Source of the DNA: a virus
Strand: one strand, 5' to 3'
Virus record (IMG/VR): IMGVR_UViG_3300027985_000700
Span: 44,397 to 108,396 of that record
DNA length: 64,000 nucleotides
A program made the translations under genes and the position numbers. Positions 50,147 through 57,301 of the stretch are shown one piece after another; position 1 is the first letter of the stretch; each line of letters begins with the position of its first letter. A model generated the notes under the pieces. That model was not told the origin of the DNA and made no database searches. It saw nothing but the letters and a program-made list of their open reading frames with translations.

Positions 50147-50162
50147 AAGTCTTCATTTTTTT
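50143..50162 (+). terminator. Terminator after the 49.4-50.1 kb genes
   Basis: ATGAA-AGTC-TTCAT followed by seven T. The stem begins at the stop codon of the 23-residue gene. Short stem, moderate strength. Confidence 0.6.
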
Positions 50163-50390
50163 CATCTTTTGTATCAAAAAGGAAGTCCTTCGTCCCAAAT
50201 GACAAGTGACGTTTTCAATATCGACGTTGACAGGTCTGGGTTTCCAGTTTCAGGTGTGCGGTTTCAGGTTTCCAGTTTCAGGCTTGATAACAATATTCAA
50301 AATGGATAAAATTCACTTTTTATTTGCAGTTTCAGTTGTAAGTTCAAATCAGAAAATATTATTAAATTGTTGAAAAGTTACAAAAAAGTG
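50163..50390. repeat. Gene-free stretch with GTTTCAGG-type repeats
   Basis: TTTCCAGTTTCAGG occurs twice (about 50239-50252 and 50268-50281), with GGTTTCAGG between and CAGTTTCAG again near 50328. No gene. Related AGTTTCAAG motifs recur at 51.7 and 54.0 kb. Confidence 0.6.
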
Positions 50391-50419
50391 TTTACTTTCC
50401 GATTATTCTGTAGTATAAT
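50391..50419 (+). promoter_or_regulatory. Promoter of family member B
   Basis: TTTACT, 17 bases, TATAAT (50414-50419). Lacks the ACCA/TGGT operator. Confidence 0.75.
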
Positions 50420-50482
50420 ATAAGTAGTTAAACAAAAAAGGGTTTAACAAATCTTTGAAAATATGGAAAGGTAGGAAAGAAT

Positions 50483-50866
50483 ATGGAAAAAGATGTTAAA
50501 GTAGTACCAGTGAAAGTGAAAGAGGTTATTAGTGGTGAAACTAAAGAAACTAAGGTAGTTAAGACACCAAAGGAGAAAGTAGTTACTAACGTATTGACAG
50601 TTAAGGTTAATGATGTTAAACCACAAATCATGTATGTAAAACGTATCATTAATAATTACTTAGTAAAGGCAGGTATCAATAGTACTACAAGTACTAGTAC
50701 AAAACCTGAAAGTATTAAGTTAAGTGAAGCACAATTAAAAGAAACTAATAAGTTATTAGGTGAATGTAAAAACCTAATTAAAAGTAAATACGATTACACT
50801 ACTGATGAACAAATGGCTTATATCACTAACCACTTACAAACACATTTCACTAAGTACATAAAATAA
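50483..50866 (+). CDS. Paralogous family member B, 127 aa
   Basis: Lys/Val-rich N-terminus (VKVVPVKVKEVISGETKETK), then VNDVKPQIMYVKRIINNYLV, parallel to VNVKPQIVYVKRLLHNYLK of member A, and QMAYITNHLQTHFTKYIK at the end. Clearly homologous to the 49389 protein over its C-terminal 85 residues. Own promoter and terminator; leader AAAGGTAGG. Function unknown. Confidence 0.78.
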   Translation: MEKDVKVVPVKVKEVISGETKETKVVKTPKEKVVTNVLTVKVNDVKPQIMYVKRIINNYLVKAGINSTTSTSTKPESIKLSEAQLKETNKLLGECKNLIKSKYDYTTDEQMAYITNHLQTHFTKYIK

Positions 50867-50887
50867 GGTCAACTAGACCTTTTTTTA
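50866..50887 (+). terminator. Terminator after family member B
   Basis: AGGTC-AACTA-GACCT followed by seven T, starting right after the stop codon. Confidence 0.85.
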
Positions 50888-50930
50888 TTACCCTGTTATA
50901 TCAATTCTGAATTGACCTGTGGGCGGGGGA

Positions 50931-50957
50931 GAAAAAGAAAAGGTGTACTAAACACCT
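50931..50957 (-). terminator. Terminator of the leftward 73-aa gene
   Basis: Minus strand AGGTGT...ACACCT (5-base loop), then TTTTCTTTTTC. It overlaps the stop codon at 50948. Convergent with the plus-strand terminator 45 bases away. Confidence 0.75.
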
Positions 50958-51169
50958 ATATAGTCAATTGTTATTACTTCACGTTCATTAGTACTAGTAT
51001 TTACTAACTTAACAGTATCATGGTTTCTTACTTTCACTGTCCAACCCCATACTAATAACTTACTAATATAACTATCAATATAGTCATTCATATAACTTAC
51101 TGTGGTAAACATACCAATCACCTTTACACCATTTTCACTACTACTTGTTACTTTAAACATACATAACAC
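50948..51169 (-). CDS. Hypothetical protein with GWTVK motif, 73 aa
   Basis: MLCMFKVTSSSENGVKVIGM ... VWGWTVKVRNHDTVKLVN ... REVITIDYIGV. The same pattern (aromatic helix, WGWTVK, then xEIITIxx) occurs in the plus-strand protein at 55704. Ribosome site AAAGGGTAGGTG. One of four minus-strand genes in the accessory region. Confidence 0.7.
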   Translation of the reverse strand: MLCMFKVTSSSENGVKVIGMFTTVSYMNDYIDSYISKLLVWGWTVKVRNHDTVKLVNTSTNEREVITIDYIGV

Positions 51170-51194
51170 CTACCCTTTCCTATGTTACAATATA

Positions 51195-51223
51195 ATTATA
51201 ACATATTAAGTTATGAAATACAA
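51195..51223 (-). promoter_or_regulatory. Promoter of the leftward 73-aa gene
   Basis: Minus strand TTGTAT (51223-51218), 17 bases, TATAAT (51200-51195), TGT before it. Confidence 0.78.
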
Positions 51224-51251
51224 TACCCTAATAACAACTTTTCATAACTTA

Positions 51252-51536
51252 TTAAACTTTTCTTATTTTGGTTATTATGGTGTAGTTAATATCACTTAAG
51301 CATTCGTCTTTACTGTCATGCCATACTATACTAGTTTTCTTTTTAGTTTGGTGAACCTTTTTTAACTTATATATAATTCGTACTTTTATATACAATACAC
51401 ACCCACTTAAATCAAGTAATTTTACCGTGTTTTTAGCCTCCTGTAACGTTGAAAACACTTTACTAGTACTAATACACCCAAAGGTATTATCGTCCTGTAA
51501 ATACCCACCATTGGTACGTTGTCTTATTATGTACAT
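51252..51536 (-). CDS. Hypothetical protein, 94 aa
   Basis: MYIIRQRTNGGYLQDDNTFG, then TLQEAKNTVKLLDLSGCVLY and a Lys-rich strand. The 'YII...GYL.D...EA' pattern is shared loosely with the protein at 54639 and with many small phage proteins. Ribosome site AAGGAGATG, own promoter. Confidence 0.7.
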   Translation of the reverse strand: MYIIRQRTNGGYLQDDNTFGCISTSKVFSTLQEAKNTVKLLDLSGCVLYIKVRIIYKLKKVHQTKKKTSIVWHDSKDECLSDINYTIITKIRKV

Positions 51537-51559
51537 ACTATCATCTCCTTACTGATACT

Positions 51560-51588
51560 ATTATAACACACTTACTTTCATAAGTCAA
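51560..51588 (-). promoter_or_regulatory. Promoter of the leftward 94-aa gene
   Basis: Minus strand TTGACT (51588-51583), 17 bases, TATAAT (51565-51560), TGT before it. Confidence 0.85.
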
Positions 51589-52071
51589 GTATAAAATGTG
51601 AGTACTTTACTCCTATGAAAGTTATATAATTGACACATTTTGACCTTTTTACCCCCTAAAAACAGTCAAAAACGAGTGTATTTTGCAGTTTCAAGTACGA
51701 TTTTGTCACCTAAAATGTCAAAAAAGAAGTGAAATGAGTCTCAAATTAGCAGTTTCAAGTCCGAAATGATGGCTATTTATTAAGATCTGATGTGCAATTT
51801 CACCTCTGAAATGAGGTTTCAAATCAGACATGAAGACGCCGAGCCCTTGATTTATAAGGGATTTCTTTTCTGAAGAGACGAACGGTAAGGGAAAGTTTTG
51901 TTTGTTTGAAAGGGTTCACCCATAAGTGGTAGTCGTATTGTATGTTACTATATAGTTAACTTGTTATGTTTGTCTTATTTATATACTTATTTGATAATTT
52001 CTTCTTATTTTCTCTTTCTATTTCCCCGCGCCCCGTAGTTGTGACAAGTTGTATAATTTCACACATTATTA
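51589..52071. repeat. Gene-free stretch with AGTTTCAAG repeats
   Basis: About 480 bases, no credible gene. GCAGTTTCAAGT occurs at 51685-51696 and 51750-51761; GCAATTTCACC and GGTTTCAAATC follow. CCCTTGATTTATAAGGG at 51844-51860 is a small hairpin. More G/C than its surroundings. Function unknown; may be a replication or packaging element. Confidence 0.5.
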
Positions 52072-52100
52072 TTGTATGTACTGCGTTTTCATGGTATTAT
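52072..52100 (+). promoter_or_regulatory. Promoter of the 52.1 kb genes
   Basis: TTGTAT, 17 bases ending ATGG, TATTAT (52095-52100). The TGGTAT context matches the accessory promoter family. Confidence 0.7.
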
Positions 52101-52125
52101 ATAAATATAAGGGAGGTATAGTACA

Positions 52126-52272
52126 ATGATTAAATATCAAGTATACTATTGGGTTGAAATTGATAATGGGGTTTATGAAAGTGTAGTTGTTAACGAATTT
52201 GATGACTATGAACAGGCAAGTAACTACATAGAAGATAGACCTGAATGTAGTATAAGAAGGGAGTGGGTATAG
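52126..52272 (+). CDS. Hypothetical protein, 48 aa
   Basis: MIKYQVYYWVEIDNGVYESV..., ending CSIRREWV. Ribosome site GGGAGG, 25 bases after the promoter. It resembles the short 'beta strand, FDDYEQA helix' type of phage protein seen at 55704 and 56477. The stop overlaps the next start. Confidence 0.65.
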   Translation: MIKYQVYYWVEIDNGVYESVVVNEFDDYEQASNYIEDRPECSIRREWV

Positions 52273-52469
52273 TGGAACATATAATTGATAAAGTTATTCT
52301 TGCACAGTATGAAGAGTATTGTGAACTTAATGGTTTAAAACCAAGTGAAGAAGACAGTGTTAACCAATACATGACAGAACTATTTTACCAAATAGAAACT
52401 GAGAAAGACCTAAACAATTTAAACAATATGGAAAGTACAATAAGAGAGTATTACAACTTATGTGGGTAG
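52272..52469 (+). CDS. Hypothetical helical protein, 65 aa
   Basis: GTG start at 52272 in TAGTG, with AAGGGAG 9 bases upstream; an earlier GTG at 52263 is too close to that site. EHIIDKVILAQYEEYCELNG, all helical. Translation coupled to the previous gene. Confidence 0.6.
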   Translation: MEHIIDKVILAQYEEYCELNGLKPSEEDSVNQYMTELFYQIETEKDLNNLNNMESTIREYYNLCG

Positions 52470-52606
52470 TTGATTGTATTAACAGTAATGGTACACCATT
52501 TGAAAGTAAGTTTTATAATTTACCTAGTTTGAATAATTTCTTACGTAAATGTAAACACGGTAAGAATGTAAGAATTATAGGTAGACCTAGATATGTTGAC
52601 TTTTAG
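52460..52606 (+). CDS. Hypothetical protein, 48 aa
   Basis: MWVVDCINSNGTPFESKFYN ... RIIGRPRYVDF, ATG overlapping the previous stop. Basic centre (LRKCKHGKNVR). Its stop codon lies in the terminator hairpin. Confidence 0.55.
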   Translation: MWVVDCINSNGTPFESKFYNLPSLNNFLRKCKHGKNVRIIGRPRYVDF

Positions 52607-52616
52607 TCAACTTTTT
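52595..52616 (+). terminator. Terminator of the 52.1-52.6 kb genes
   Basis: GTTGAC-TTTTA-GTCAAC followed by TTTTT. The stop codon TAG bridges loop and stem. Confidence 0.88.
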
Positions 52617-52674
52617 ATTTTCCCCGCCTACGGTTCAAAGTCGACAATGATATACACAGTTAAAAAGAAAAGGG

Positions 52675-53016
52675 TTAGAAACTATAATCATAATATTTGT
52701 CTCTTACCCCAACCCTTACTACTGTTTCAGTACCACGTATTTTCCATAAACCATTTTTTCTTTTAGATACTGTATAAATTATACCATCATGATCTCTTTC
52801 AAATTCATACTCTTGTACTTCACTCATACCATTGTCATCAACCCTTGTTGCTTTATCTCTTTGTATCTTTATTGTCTTTCCACTTTTATTAATTTCAATT
52901 ATTGTTGCAGGTTCCCTATCACTCCAGTACATAAGGGTTGCACCATCACCTACTTTTATGTCTTGTTTGTTACACCCTTCTTCAAGTCTGTTTGTTATAC
53001 TTCCATATAGTCTCAT
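52675..53016 (-). CDS. Conserved phage protein of unknown function, 113 aa
   Basis: VGDGATLMYWSDREPATIIE, INKSGKTIKIQRDKATRVDD, then IIYTVSKRKNGLWKIRG. This wording is widespread in Bacillota phages and conjugative elements, without assigned function. AAGGAGGAG upstream. Co-directional with the 63-residue gene upstream. Confidence 0.75.
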   Translation of the reverse strand: MRLYGSITNRLEEGCNKQDIKVGDGATLMYWSDREPATIIEINKSGKTIKIQRDKATRVDDNGMSEVQEYEFERDHDGIIYTVSKRKNGLWKIRGTETVVRVGVRDKYYDYSF

Positions 53017-53018
53017 AT

Positions 53019-53210
53019 CTATTTCTCCTCCTTCAATATTATATGATTACCAACCTTATCAACTACAACATAACGTATACTATTTAATGTGATATACACA
53101 TTTCTATTACTTACTGTTGTAATATCCATGAAGTTACTTGCATATAGTTTTTCGTTTTGTAAAACTACATATTGTCCTTTTTCGTCTTCTTTAATTTCTA
53201 AATCTACCAT
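53019..53210 (-). CDS. Hypothetical protein, 63 aa
   Basis: MVDLEIKEDEKGQYVVLQNE, YITLNSIRYVVVDKVGNHII: beta-rich small protein. AGGAGAGG upstream and operator-type promoter at 53239-53267. Confidence 0.65.
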   Translation of the reverse strand: MVDLEIKEDEKGQYVVLQNEKLYASNFMDITTVSNRNVYITLNSIRYVVVDKVGNHIILKEEK

Positions 53211-53238
53211 AAGTCACCTCTCCTTTACTTATATTAAT

Positions 53239-53267
53239 ATTATACCACTTTTGGTGGTGAATTACTA
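53239..53267 (-). promoter_or_regulatory. Leftward promoter with operator palindrome
   Basis: Minus strand TATAAT (53244-53239) with TGG before it; -35 weak (TAGTAA). Palindrome ACCACTTTTGGT at 53244-53255 abuts the -10, as in the plus-strand copies. Confidence 0.7.
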
Positions 53268-53364
53268 CACTTTTTGTTGAAATATGGTGATAAATTATTA
53301 AATTATTGTGTCAAAGTCGACCTTGATTAATTAACCTTTTTAATGAAAAATTAGGTTATTTTAG

Positions 53365-53393
53365 TTGTAAATTACCACCATTCTTGGTATACT
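53365..53393 (+). promoter_or_regulatory. Promoter with operator palindrome
   Basis: TTGTAA, 17 bases, TATACT (53388-53393). Operator ACCATTCTTGGT at 53377-53388. Drives the small membrane genes at 53.4-53.7 kb. Confidence 0.82.
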
Positions 53394-53428
53394 ATTAGTA
53401 GTTAATTAAAAAAGGTAGGTGTTAAGGT

Positions 53429-53587
53429 TTGAAAAACATTAAATTAACTAAGGGTGAATTACTTAAAGGGGTAATTATAACAGTTCTTTCATTACTTGTA
53501 ATGGTAACGTGGAACACACCAATATTCATATATTTGTTTATATTATGGGTAATTACATTCATTATAATAATATTGATGGAGGACTAA
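53429..53587 (+). CDS. Small membrane protein, 52 aa
   Basis: TTG start at 53429 behind AAAGGTAGGTG. KNIKLTKGELLKGVIITVLS then two hydrophobic stretches (ITVLSLLVMVTW; IFIYLFILWVITFIIIIL). Uses the unusual leader shared with the 49389 gene. Confidence 0.55.
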   Translation: MKNIKLTKGELLKGVIITVLSLLVMVTWNTPIFIYLFILWVITFIIIILMED

Positions 53588-53588
53588 A

Positions 53589-53717
53589 ATGACTGAGAAG
53601 ATTATATTGTTAGTTATGGTAATACTTTCATTGGTAGTATGGGATATGTCATTACTATCATTTATGTACACAGTAGGTACTGTAATGAATATGTTAATAA
53701 TAGGAAGAGGGAAATAA
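53589..53717 (+). CDS. Small membrane protein, 42 aa
   Basis: [29 protein letters not shown]..., mostly hydrophobic, ATG one base after the previous stop with TGGAGGA upstream. Function unknown. Confidence 0.55.
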   Translation: MTEKIILLVMVILSLVVWDMSLLSFMYTVGTVMNMLIIGRGK

Positions 53718-53718
53718 A

Positions 53719-53961
53719 ATGATGCAAATATTAAATAAAAAAGAAGTTCATACAGGTGGTGGTGTATTCATCACATATGGTAAACTTGACAATGGTAACT
53801 ATTTTATGTATAGTGAAGGTGAGGTTTATGAATACGATTTTGACCCAGAACCATTACAAGAAAAGGCAAGTAATGGAGATGGTAAAGCAATGATGGACCT
53901 AGAATTTGGTTGGGTTGATTGGAATAATAAAGAGTTACTTACTTTACTAGAAGAACTATAA
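53719..53961 (+). CDS. Hypothetical protein, 80 aa
   Basis: MMQILNKKEVHTGGGVFITY, LDNGNYFMYSEGEVYEYDFD, WVDWNNKELLTLLEEL. Soluble, acidic. GAAGAGGG upstream. Terminator follows directly. Confidence 0.7.
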   Translation: MMQILNKKEVHTGGGVFITYGKLDNGNYFMYSEGEVYEYDFDPEPLQEKASNGDGKAMMDLEFGWVDWNNKELLTLLEEL

Positions 53962-53974
53962 TAGTTCTTTTTTT
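53953..53974 (+). terminator. Terminator after the 80-aa gene
   Basis: GAACTA-TAA-TAGTTC followed by seven T. The stop codon lies in the hairpin. Confidence 0.82.
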
Positions 53975-54070
53975 GTGTAACCGTATAGTTTCAAGTTCGA
54001 CCTTGCAGAGTTTCAGGCTCTCTAGGTTTTTGATAAATTGTTAAATTTCGAGAAAATATACCAAAATTGG

Positions 54071-54099
54071 TTGTATTTCATATAGTTTCACGGTATAAT
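54071..54099 (+). promoter_or_regulatory. Promoter of the 54.1 kb genes
   Basis: TTGTAT, 17 bases, TATAAT (54094-54099), CGG before the -10. Preceded by AGTTTCAAG/AGTTTCAGG repeats (53988-54016). Confidence 0.78.
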
Positions 54100-54133
54100 A
54101 ATATTATAAACAAGTAAAGGGAGGGAAATGTTT

Positions 54134-54370
54134 ATGAAAAAGATTAATAAAACACAAGCAAGAAAACTATTTAACGAAGGAACTGAAATTATGTTTGCTC
54201 CATCAAACTATAATATTAATAGTCCATGGCATGTTCAAATGAATATTAGTAATGGTGATATTGATATTAGTTTCGATGAGTTTGTTGAAATCTACAAAAG
54301 AATGAACTGTTGTACCGAATTAGGTAGAAGAGTTTCATATTATGTAAAGGAGGAAAACATAAATGAGTAA
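54134..54370 (+). CDS. Conserved phage-type protein, 78 aa
   Basis: ATG at 54134 preferred over 54128 because GGGAGGG lies 7-8 bases upstream. KKINKTQARKLFNEGTEIMF, SPWHVQMNISNG, FDEFVEIYKRMNCCTELGRR, YYVKEE. This helix-strand-helix pattern with an NC(C)xExG segment is common in Bacillota phages; function unknown. Confidence 0.7.
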   Translation: MKKINKTQARKLFNEGTEIMFAPSNYNINSPWHVQMNISNGDIDISFDEFVEIYKRMNCCTELGRRVSYYVKEENINE

Positions 54371-54524
54371 AAACATAAAACTTAATTTAAACGACGAAGA
54401 AGCATTAAAATTAATAATATTAGAATTCAAACTATTACTTACGAAAATCAAATTTCTAAATGCAAGTGACAGTTTACAACATGAAGTAGAAGTTATTATT
54501 GATGATTTAGAAGGTTTGTTATAA
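54363..54524 (+). CDS. Hypothetical helical protein, 53 aa
   Basis: MSKNIKLNLNDEEALKLIIL EFKLLLTKIK..., amphipathic helices. AAGGAGG upstream. Terminator begins at its stop codon. Confidence 0.62.
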   Translation: MSKNIKLNLNDEEALKLIILEFKLLLTKIKFLNASDSLQHEVEVIIDDLEGLL

Positions 54525-54547
54525 AGAAACTACATAGTTTCTTTTTT
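54523..54547 (+). terminator. Terminator after the 53-aa gene
   Basis: AAAGAAACT-ACAT-AGTTTCTTT, nine base pairs, run of six T. Confidence 0.85.
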
Positions 54548-54579
54548 AATGACAAGTGTAAAGTTTTCGTATATAACAC

Positions 54580-54608
54580 TTGTTTTTCACCACCATAAAT
54601 GGTATACT
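54580..54608 (+). promoter_or_regulatory. Promoter with perfect operator palindrome
   Basis: TTGTTT, 17 bases, TATACT (54603-54608). Operator ACCATAAATGGT at 54592-54603. Drives the 54.6-56.4 kb genes. Confidence 0.85.
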
Positions 54609-54638
54609 ATTAATGTAATACAAAAAGGGAGGTAGTAA

Positions 54639-54854
54639 ATGAAGTATATAATTGTTTTAAAAGCTAAAGACAACTCAGTTGGTTATCTACGAGATACGTT
54701 ATTTACTTGGATGTCTTATTTTTCAACAACTAAAAGGAAATCATTAGCAAAACGTTATGATAATAAAGAAGAAGCTTTAACAACAAAAAAATGGTTGTTT
54801 GACAGTTGTGTTGGTAGTGAATACACTGCTACTATTGAGGAGGTGTTAAATTGA
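54639..54854 (+). CDS. Hypothetical protein, 71 aa
   Basis: MKYIIVLKAKDNSVGYLRDT, then DNKEEALTTKKWLFDSCVGS. Small strand-helix protein of the 'GYL...EA...A' kind. GGGAGG upstream. Confidence 0.68.
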   Translation: MKYIIVLKAKDNSVGYLRDTLFTWMSYFSTTKRKSLAKRYDNKEEALTTKKWLFDSCVGSEYTATIEEVLN

Positions 54855-55126
54855 AATATTTTATAAAATATGGTAGGGGTGACTTTATTGAATTTAAAAC
54901 CCTAAAAGAAGCTAAACAATGGCAACGTGATAACATACTACCAGATTATGAAAACGACCAATTTGGTATAGGGGAGGATGAAATAAACAACTATGCTTGG
55001 GGTTGTAAGTGGGTAAAAGAAGATGATGGTGTGTGGTTGTTTACTTTATTAAATGGTAAAGGTCAGGTACTTGATGTTGATACAAGTGATGGTGCTGGTT
55101 GGTACATAGAAAGGATTGAAGATTAA
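54851..55126 (+). CDS. Hypothetical protein, 91 aa
   Basis: TTG start overlapping the previous TGA, with GGAGGTG upstream. KYFIKYGRGDFIEFKTLKEA, WGCKWVKEDDGVWLFTLLNG. Trp-rich. Not recognised. Confidence 0.65.
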   Translation: MKYFIKYGRGDFIEFKTLKEAKQWQRDNILPDYENDQFGIGEDEINNYAWGCKWVKEDDGVWLFTLLNGKGQVLDVDTSDGAGWYIERIED

Positions 55127-55353
55127 TGCCAAAAGAAAAGCAAGTAACCTATAAATTAGGTAAAGAATTGGTTAGTTTCTATTACCCACAGGCAACAGCT
55201 AAACAGGCAAGAATAATAACGGATATATGGAATAGTAATGAGGGTGTTGAATACGACGGCGTTTCCTATAACAGTATGGAAGAATGGCTGTACACTAGTG
55301 AATATAATGGTTATACATTAAAAGAAATGACTAAGGAGGCTTATAATGAATAA
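55126..55353 (+). CDS. Hypothetical protein, 75 aa
   Basis: MPKEKQVTYKLGKELVSFYY, ATAKQARIITDIWNSNEGVE. ATG overlaps the previous stop. No domain recognised. Confidence 0.65.
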   Translation: MPKEKQVTYKLGKELVSFYYPQATAKQARIITDIWNSNEGVEYDGVSYNSMEEWLYTSEYNGYTLKEMTKEAYNE

Positions 55354-55702
55354 ATTATTTGGTGTAAATGTTTATAAAAGGTTTGACAAAGATGACTTAA
55401 TTGGTTATGATTGGTGGTTAAATGATAATGCTGACCAAGAACTAATTGATAAAATAGTTAAAGATGGTAATTTTGAACCAATTAATTTAACTGAGTTTAA
55501 AAAACAATATAAAAAAGAAACAGAATACTCTAACTTATTAGATGGGAATATTCCTACTTTTGACGATTATTGGTATGAAGATTGGGAACAATATACTTCA
55601 AACCAAGTTTATGGTAATGATAAGTTTATTATTATTGTAACTAAAAGTACTTGTAGACCAATAGGTAGTTTCAAGACATTATTAGAAAATAAGGAGGGCT
55701 AG
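55346..55702 (+). CDS. Hypothetical protein, 118 aa
   Basis: AAGGAGG upstream. FGVNVYKRFDKDDLIGYDWW, FDDYWYEDWEQYTSNQVYGN, very aromatic and acidic. Not recognised. Confidence 0.68.
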   Translation: MNKLFGVNVYKRFDKDDLIGYDWWLNDNADQELIDKIVKDGNFEPINLTEFKKQYKKETEYSNLLDGNIPTFDDYWYEDWEQYTSNQVYGNDKFIIIVTKSTCRPIGSFKTLLENKEG

Positions 55703-55703
55703 T

Positions 55704-55949
55704 ATGTACACAATTGAATGTAAATATACAGACTTTTCAAATGATAAAGTTGCAGTTAATAAGTTTGAAGACTACAACAGTTATGAAGAAGCTAAAGAAG
55801 TAGTTAATAATTATGTAAAAGATGCTATGATTGATTGGGGATGGACAGTTAAAAAAGAAACTAAAAACAAAGTTATTATGGTTCTTGATAAAACAGGTCC
55901 ATATAGTTATCAACAACAAGAAATAATAACAATAAAGAAGGTGAAATAA
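55704..55949 (+). CDS. GWTVK-motif protein, 81 aa
   Basis: YNSYEEAKEVVNNYVKDAMI, DWGWTVKKETKNKVIMVLDK, QQEIITIKKVK. Similar in order and length to the leftward protein at 50948. AAGGAGG upstream. Confidence 0.7.
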   Translation: MYTIECKYTDFSNDKVAVNKFEDYNSYEEAKEVVNNYVKDAMIDWGWTVKKETKNKVIMVLDKTGPYSYQQQEIITIKKVK

Positions 55950-56140
55950 TGGAAAAATGGGTTGTTGTATGTAGAAATCGCGGTATTTGGGGAGGTCGTG
56001 AAAGTTTCTTAAAATCTAATGGGGAAGTACTTTATTTTGATACAGAAGAACAAGCACGTAGTGAAGCTGACGAAATAAGAAGTAAACAAGGTTGTATTAA
56101 TAATTTTAATTCTTATTTTGTAAGAAAGGTTATGGTTTAA
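55949..56140 (+). CDS. Hypothetical protein, 63 aa
   Basis: MEKWVVVCRNRGIWGGRESF, TEEQARSEADEIRSKQGCIN. Strand-helix-strand. ATG overlaps the previous stop (TAATG), GAAGGTG upstream. Confidence 0.68.
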   Translation: MEKWVVVCRNRGIWGGRESFLKSNGEVLYFDTEEQARSEADEIRSKQGCINNFNSYFVRKVMV

Positions 56141-56141
56141 A

Positions 56142-56393
56142 GTGGATAATGAACGTTTAAATGATTTAAAAATAGTAATGAAAGCTAATGGTTTTAGTGA
56201 AGAGGAATATAATAGTATTAAAAATTCACTCTGTTATTATTATATAATGAGTCAACGTATTAAAAGTGAAATAGATATTTTAAATGAATACATAAAACAC
56301 GAAATTAATGTGTATGAAAATAAATTGTTACTAAGTTCGTTTTCCTTTTTACTTAGTATACTAAAAGATAATGATTTAAAGAAGGGGGAATAA
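56142..56393 (+). CDS. Hypothetical helical protein, 83 aa
   Basis: GTG start two bases after the previous stop, AAAGGTT upstream. DNERLNDLKIVMKANGFSEE, then a hydrophobic patch (LLLSSFSFLLSILKDN). Possibly membrane-associated. Confidence 0.58.
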   Translation: MDNERLNDLKIVMKANGFSEEEYNSIKNSLCYYYIMSQRIKSEIDILNEYIKHEINVYENKLLLSSFSFLLSILKDNDLKKGE

Positions 56394-56424
56394 TTGAAAA
56401 TATTTGAACAATTTAACTACATAC

Positions 56425-56453
56425 TTGTTTTCTACACCCAATCATGGTATAAT
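56425..56453 (+). promoter_or_regulatory. Promoter of the 56.5-57.5 kb genes
   Basis: TTGTTT, 17 bases ending ATGG, TATAAT (56448-56453). Half operator (ACCCAATCATGGT). Confidence 0.82.
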
Positions 56454-56476
56454 TAATGTAGTAAAGGAGGTTTATG

Positions 56477-56632
56477 ATGGAGGACGTTGTCAAAATAAGT
56501 ATTAAAGTATACTATAAAGACAAAACTGAAGAAGTTGAGTTTGATGATTGGTCTGCAGCTGAAGCATATATACAAGTAGTTAATAAATCCAAAGATTTTA
56601 AGAACGTTAGTTTAATTAAAGGAGGTGATTAA
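56477..56632 (+). CDS. Hypothetical protein, 51 aa
   Basis: ATG 56477 chosen (AGGAGG 6 bases upstream; 56474 too close). MEDVVKISIKVYYKDKTEEV, WSAAEAYIQVVNKSK. Same small strand-helix type as the protein at 52126. Confidence 0.6.
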   Translation: MEDVVKISIKVYYKDKTEEVEFDDWSAAEAYIQVVNKSKDFKNVSLIKGGD

Positions 56633-56633
56633 T

Positions 56634-56876
56634 ATGTTTAAAAAAATAAAACAACCAAAATATGTTATTGAAATAAAACTTTTTGAGACATTAGAATTAA
56701 TTGACACAAAAGTAGTTACTAAAAAACAATATCATAAAGTGTGCACCGATTTAGTTAAATTAATATCAAGTCGTTTTAAAACATATAATACTAGAACAAG
56801 GGAACGTAGTTTTATTGTATATAATGAAAAAGAACTAGTAGGTTATGTAGTAGGTATAAGGGAGGTCATTAAGTAA
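56634..56876 (+). CDS. Hypothetical basic protein, 80 aa
   Basis: ATG 56634 with GGAGGTG upstream. MFKKIKQPKYVIEIKLFETL, TRTRERSFIVYNEKELVGYV. Beta strand-helix-strand. Unknown. Confidence 0.65.
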   Translation: MFKKIKQPKYVIEIKLFETLELIDTKVVTKKQYHKVCTDLVKLISSRFKTYNTRTRERSFIVYNEKELVGYVVGIREVIK

Positions 56877-57301
56877 TGAGATTATGGCATTATAAACTAA
56901 TTCCATATTTACCCCAAAAACAATTAGTTTCTCAGTGGAGAGAATGTATTGCAATAAAGGGAATGTGGGAAAAAGGAAAATTAGTTAATCAACCATTAGT
57001 TGGGTATGTAACAAAGTATAACAAAAAGTATTTCTTTAATTATGTTCAAACACTTGTAGAAGAGTTAGAAAGAAGAAAAATAAACTTTCAACAAAAGTAT
57101 TATCTTGACTTTATAAACTTTTGTGATGTATATAATAATCGTACTAATGATTTAAAATGTTTAACCTACAATGAACAGGATCAAGATTATTTAGTTATTT
57201 GTTATTATAATTTAAAAGAAAAACACTTACGTGGAATGATAAGTGATATTGAATGGTTAAATATAGAAAGTAGGTACTTACATGAAATATGTATTATGTG
57301 A
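56876..57301 (+). CDS. Pyrimidine-dimer DNA glycosylase-like protein
   Basis: 141 residues. MRLWHYKLIPYLPQKQLVSQ WRECIAIKG matches the start of the Pyr_excise / endonuclease V-like family of UV-damage glycosylases, followed by YVQTLVEELERRKINF and a helical C-terminus. Such enzymes cut pyrimidine dimers. Trp4-His5 and the WREC region are conserved signatures. ATG overlaps the previous stop. Confidence 0.82.
   Translation: MRLWHYKLIPYLPQKQLVSQWRECIAIKGMWEKGKLVNQPLVGYVTKYNKKYFFNYVQTLVEELERRKINFQQKYYLDFINFCDVYNNRTNDLKCLTYNEQDQDYLVICYYNLKEKHLRGMISDIEWLNIESRYLHEICIM

Noticed and set aside
51589-52071. Hidden gene in the 480-base gap
   Set aside because: All frames are broken or lack starts with ribosome sites; sequence is dominated by the repeated motif.
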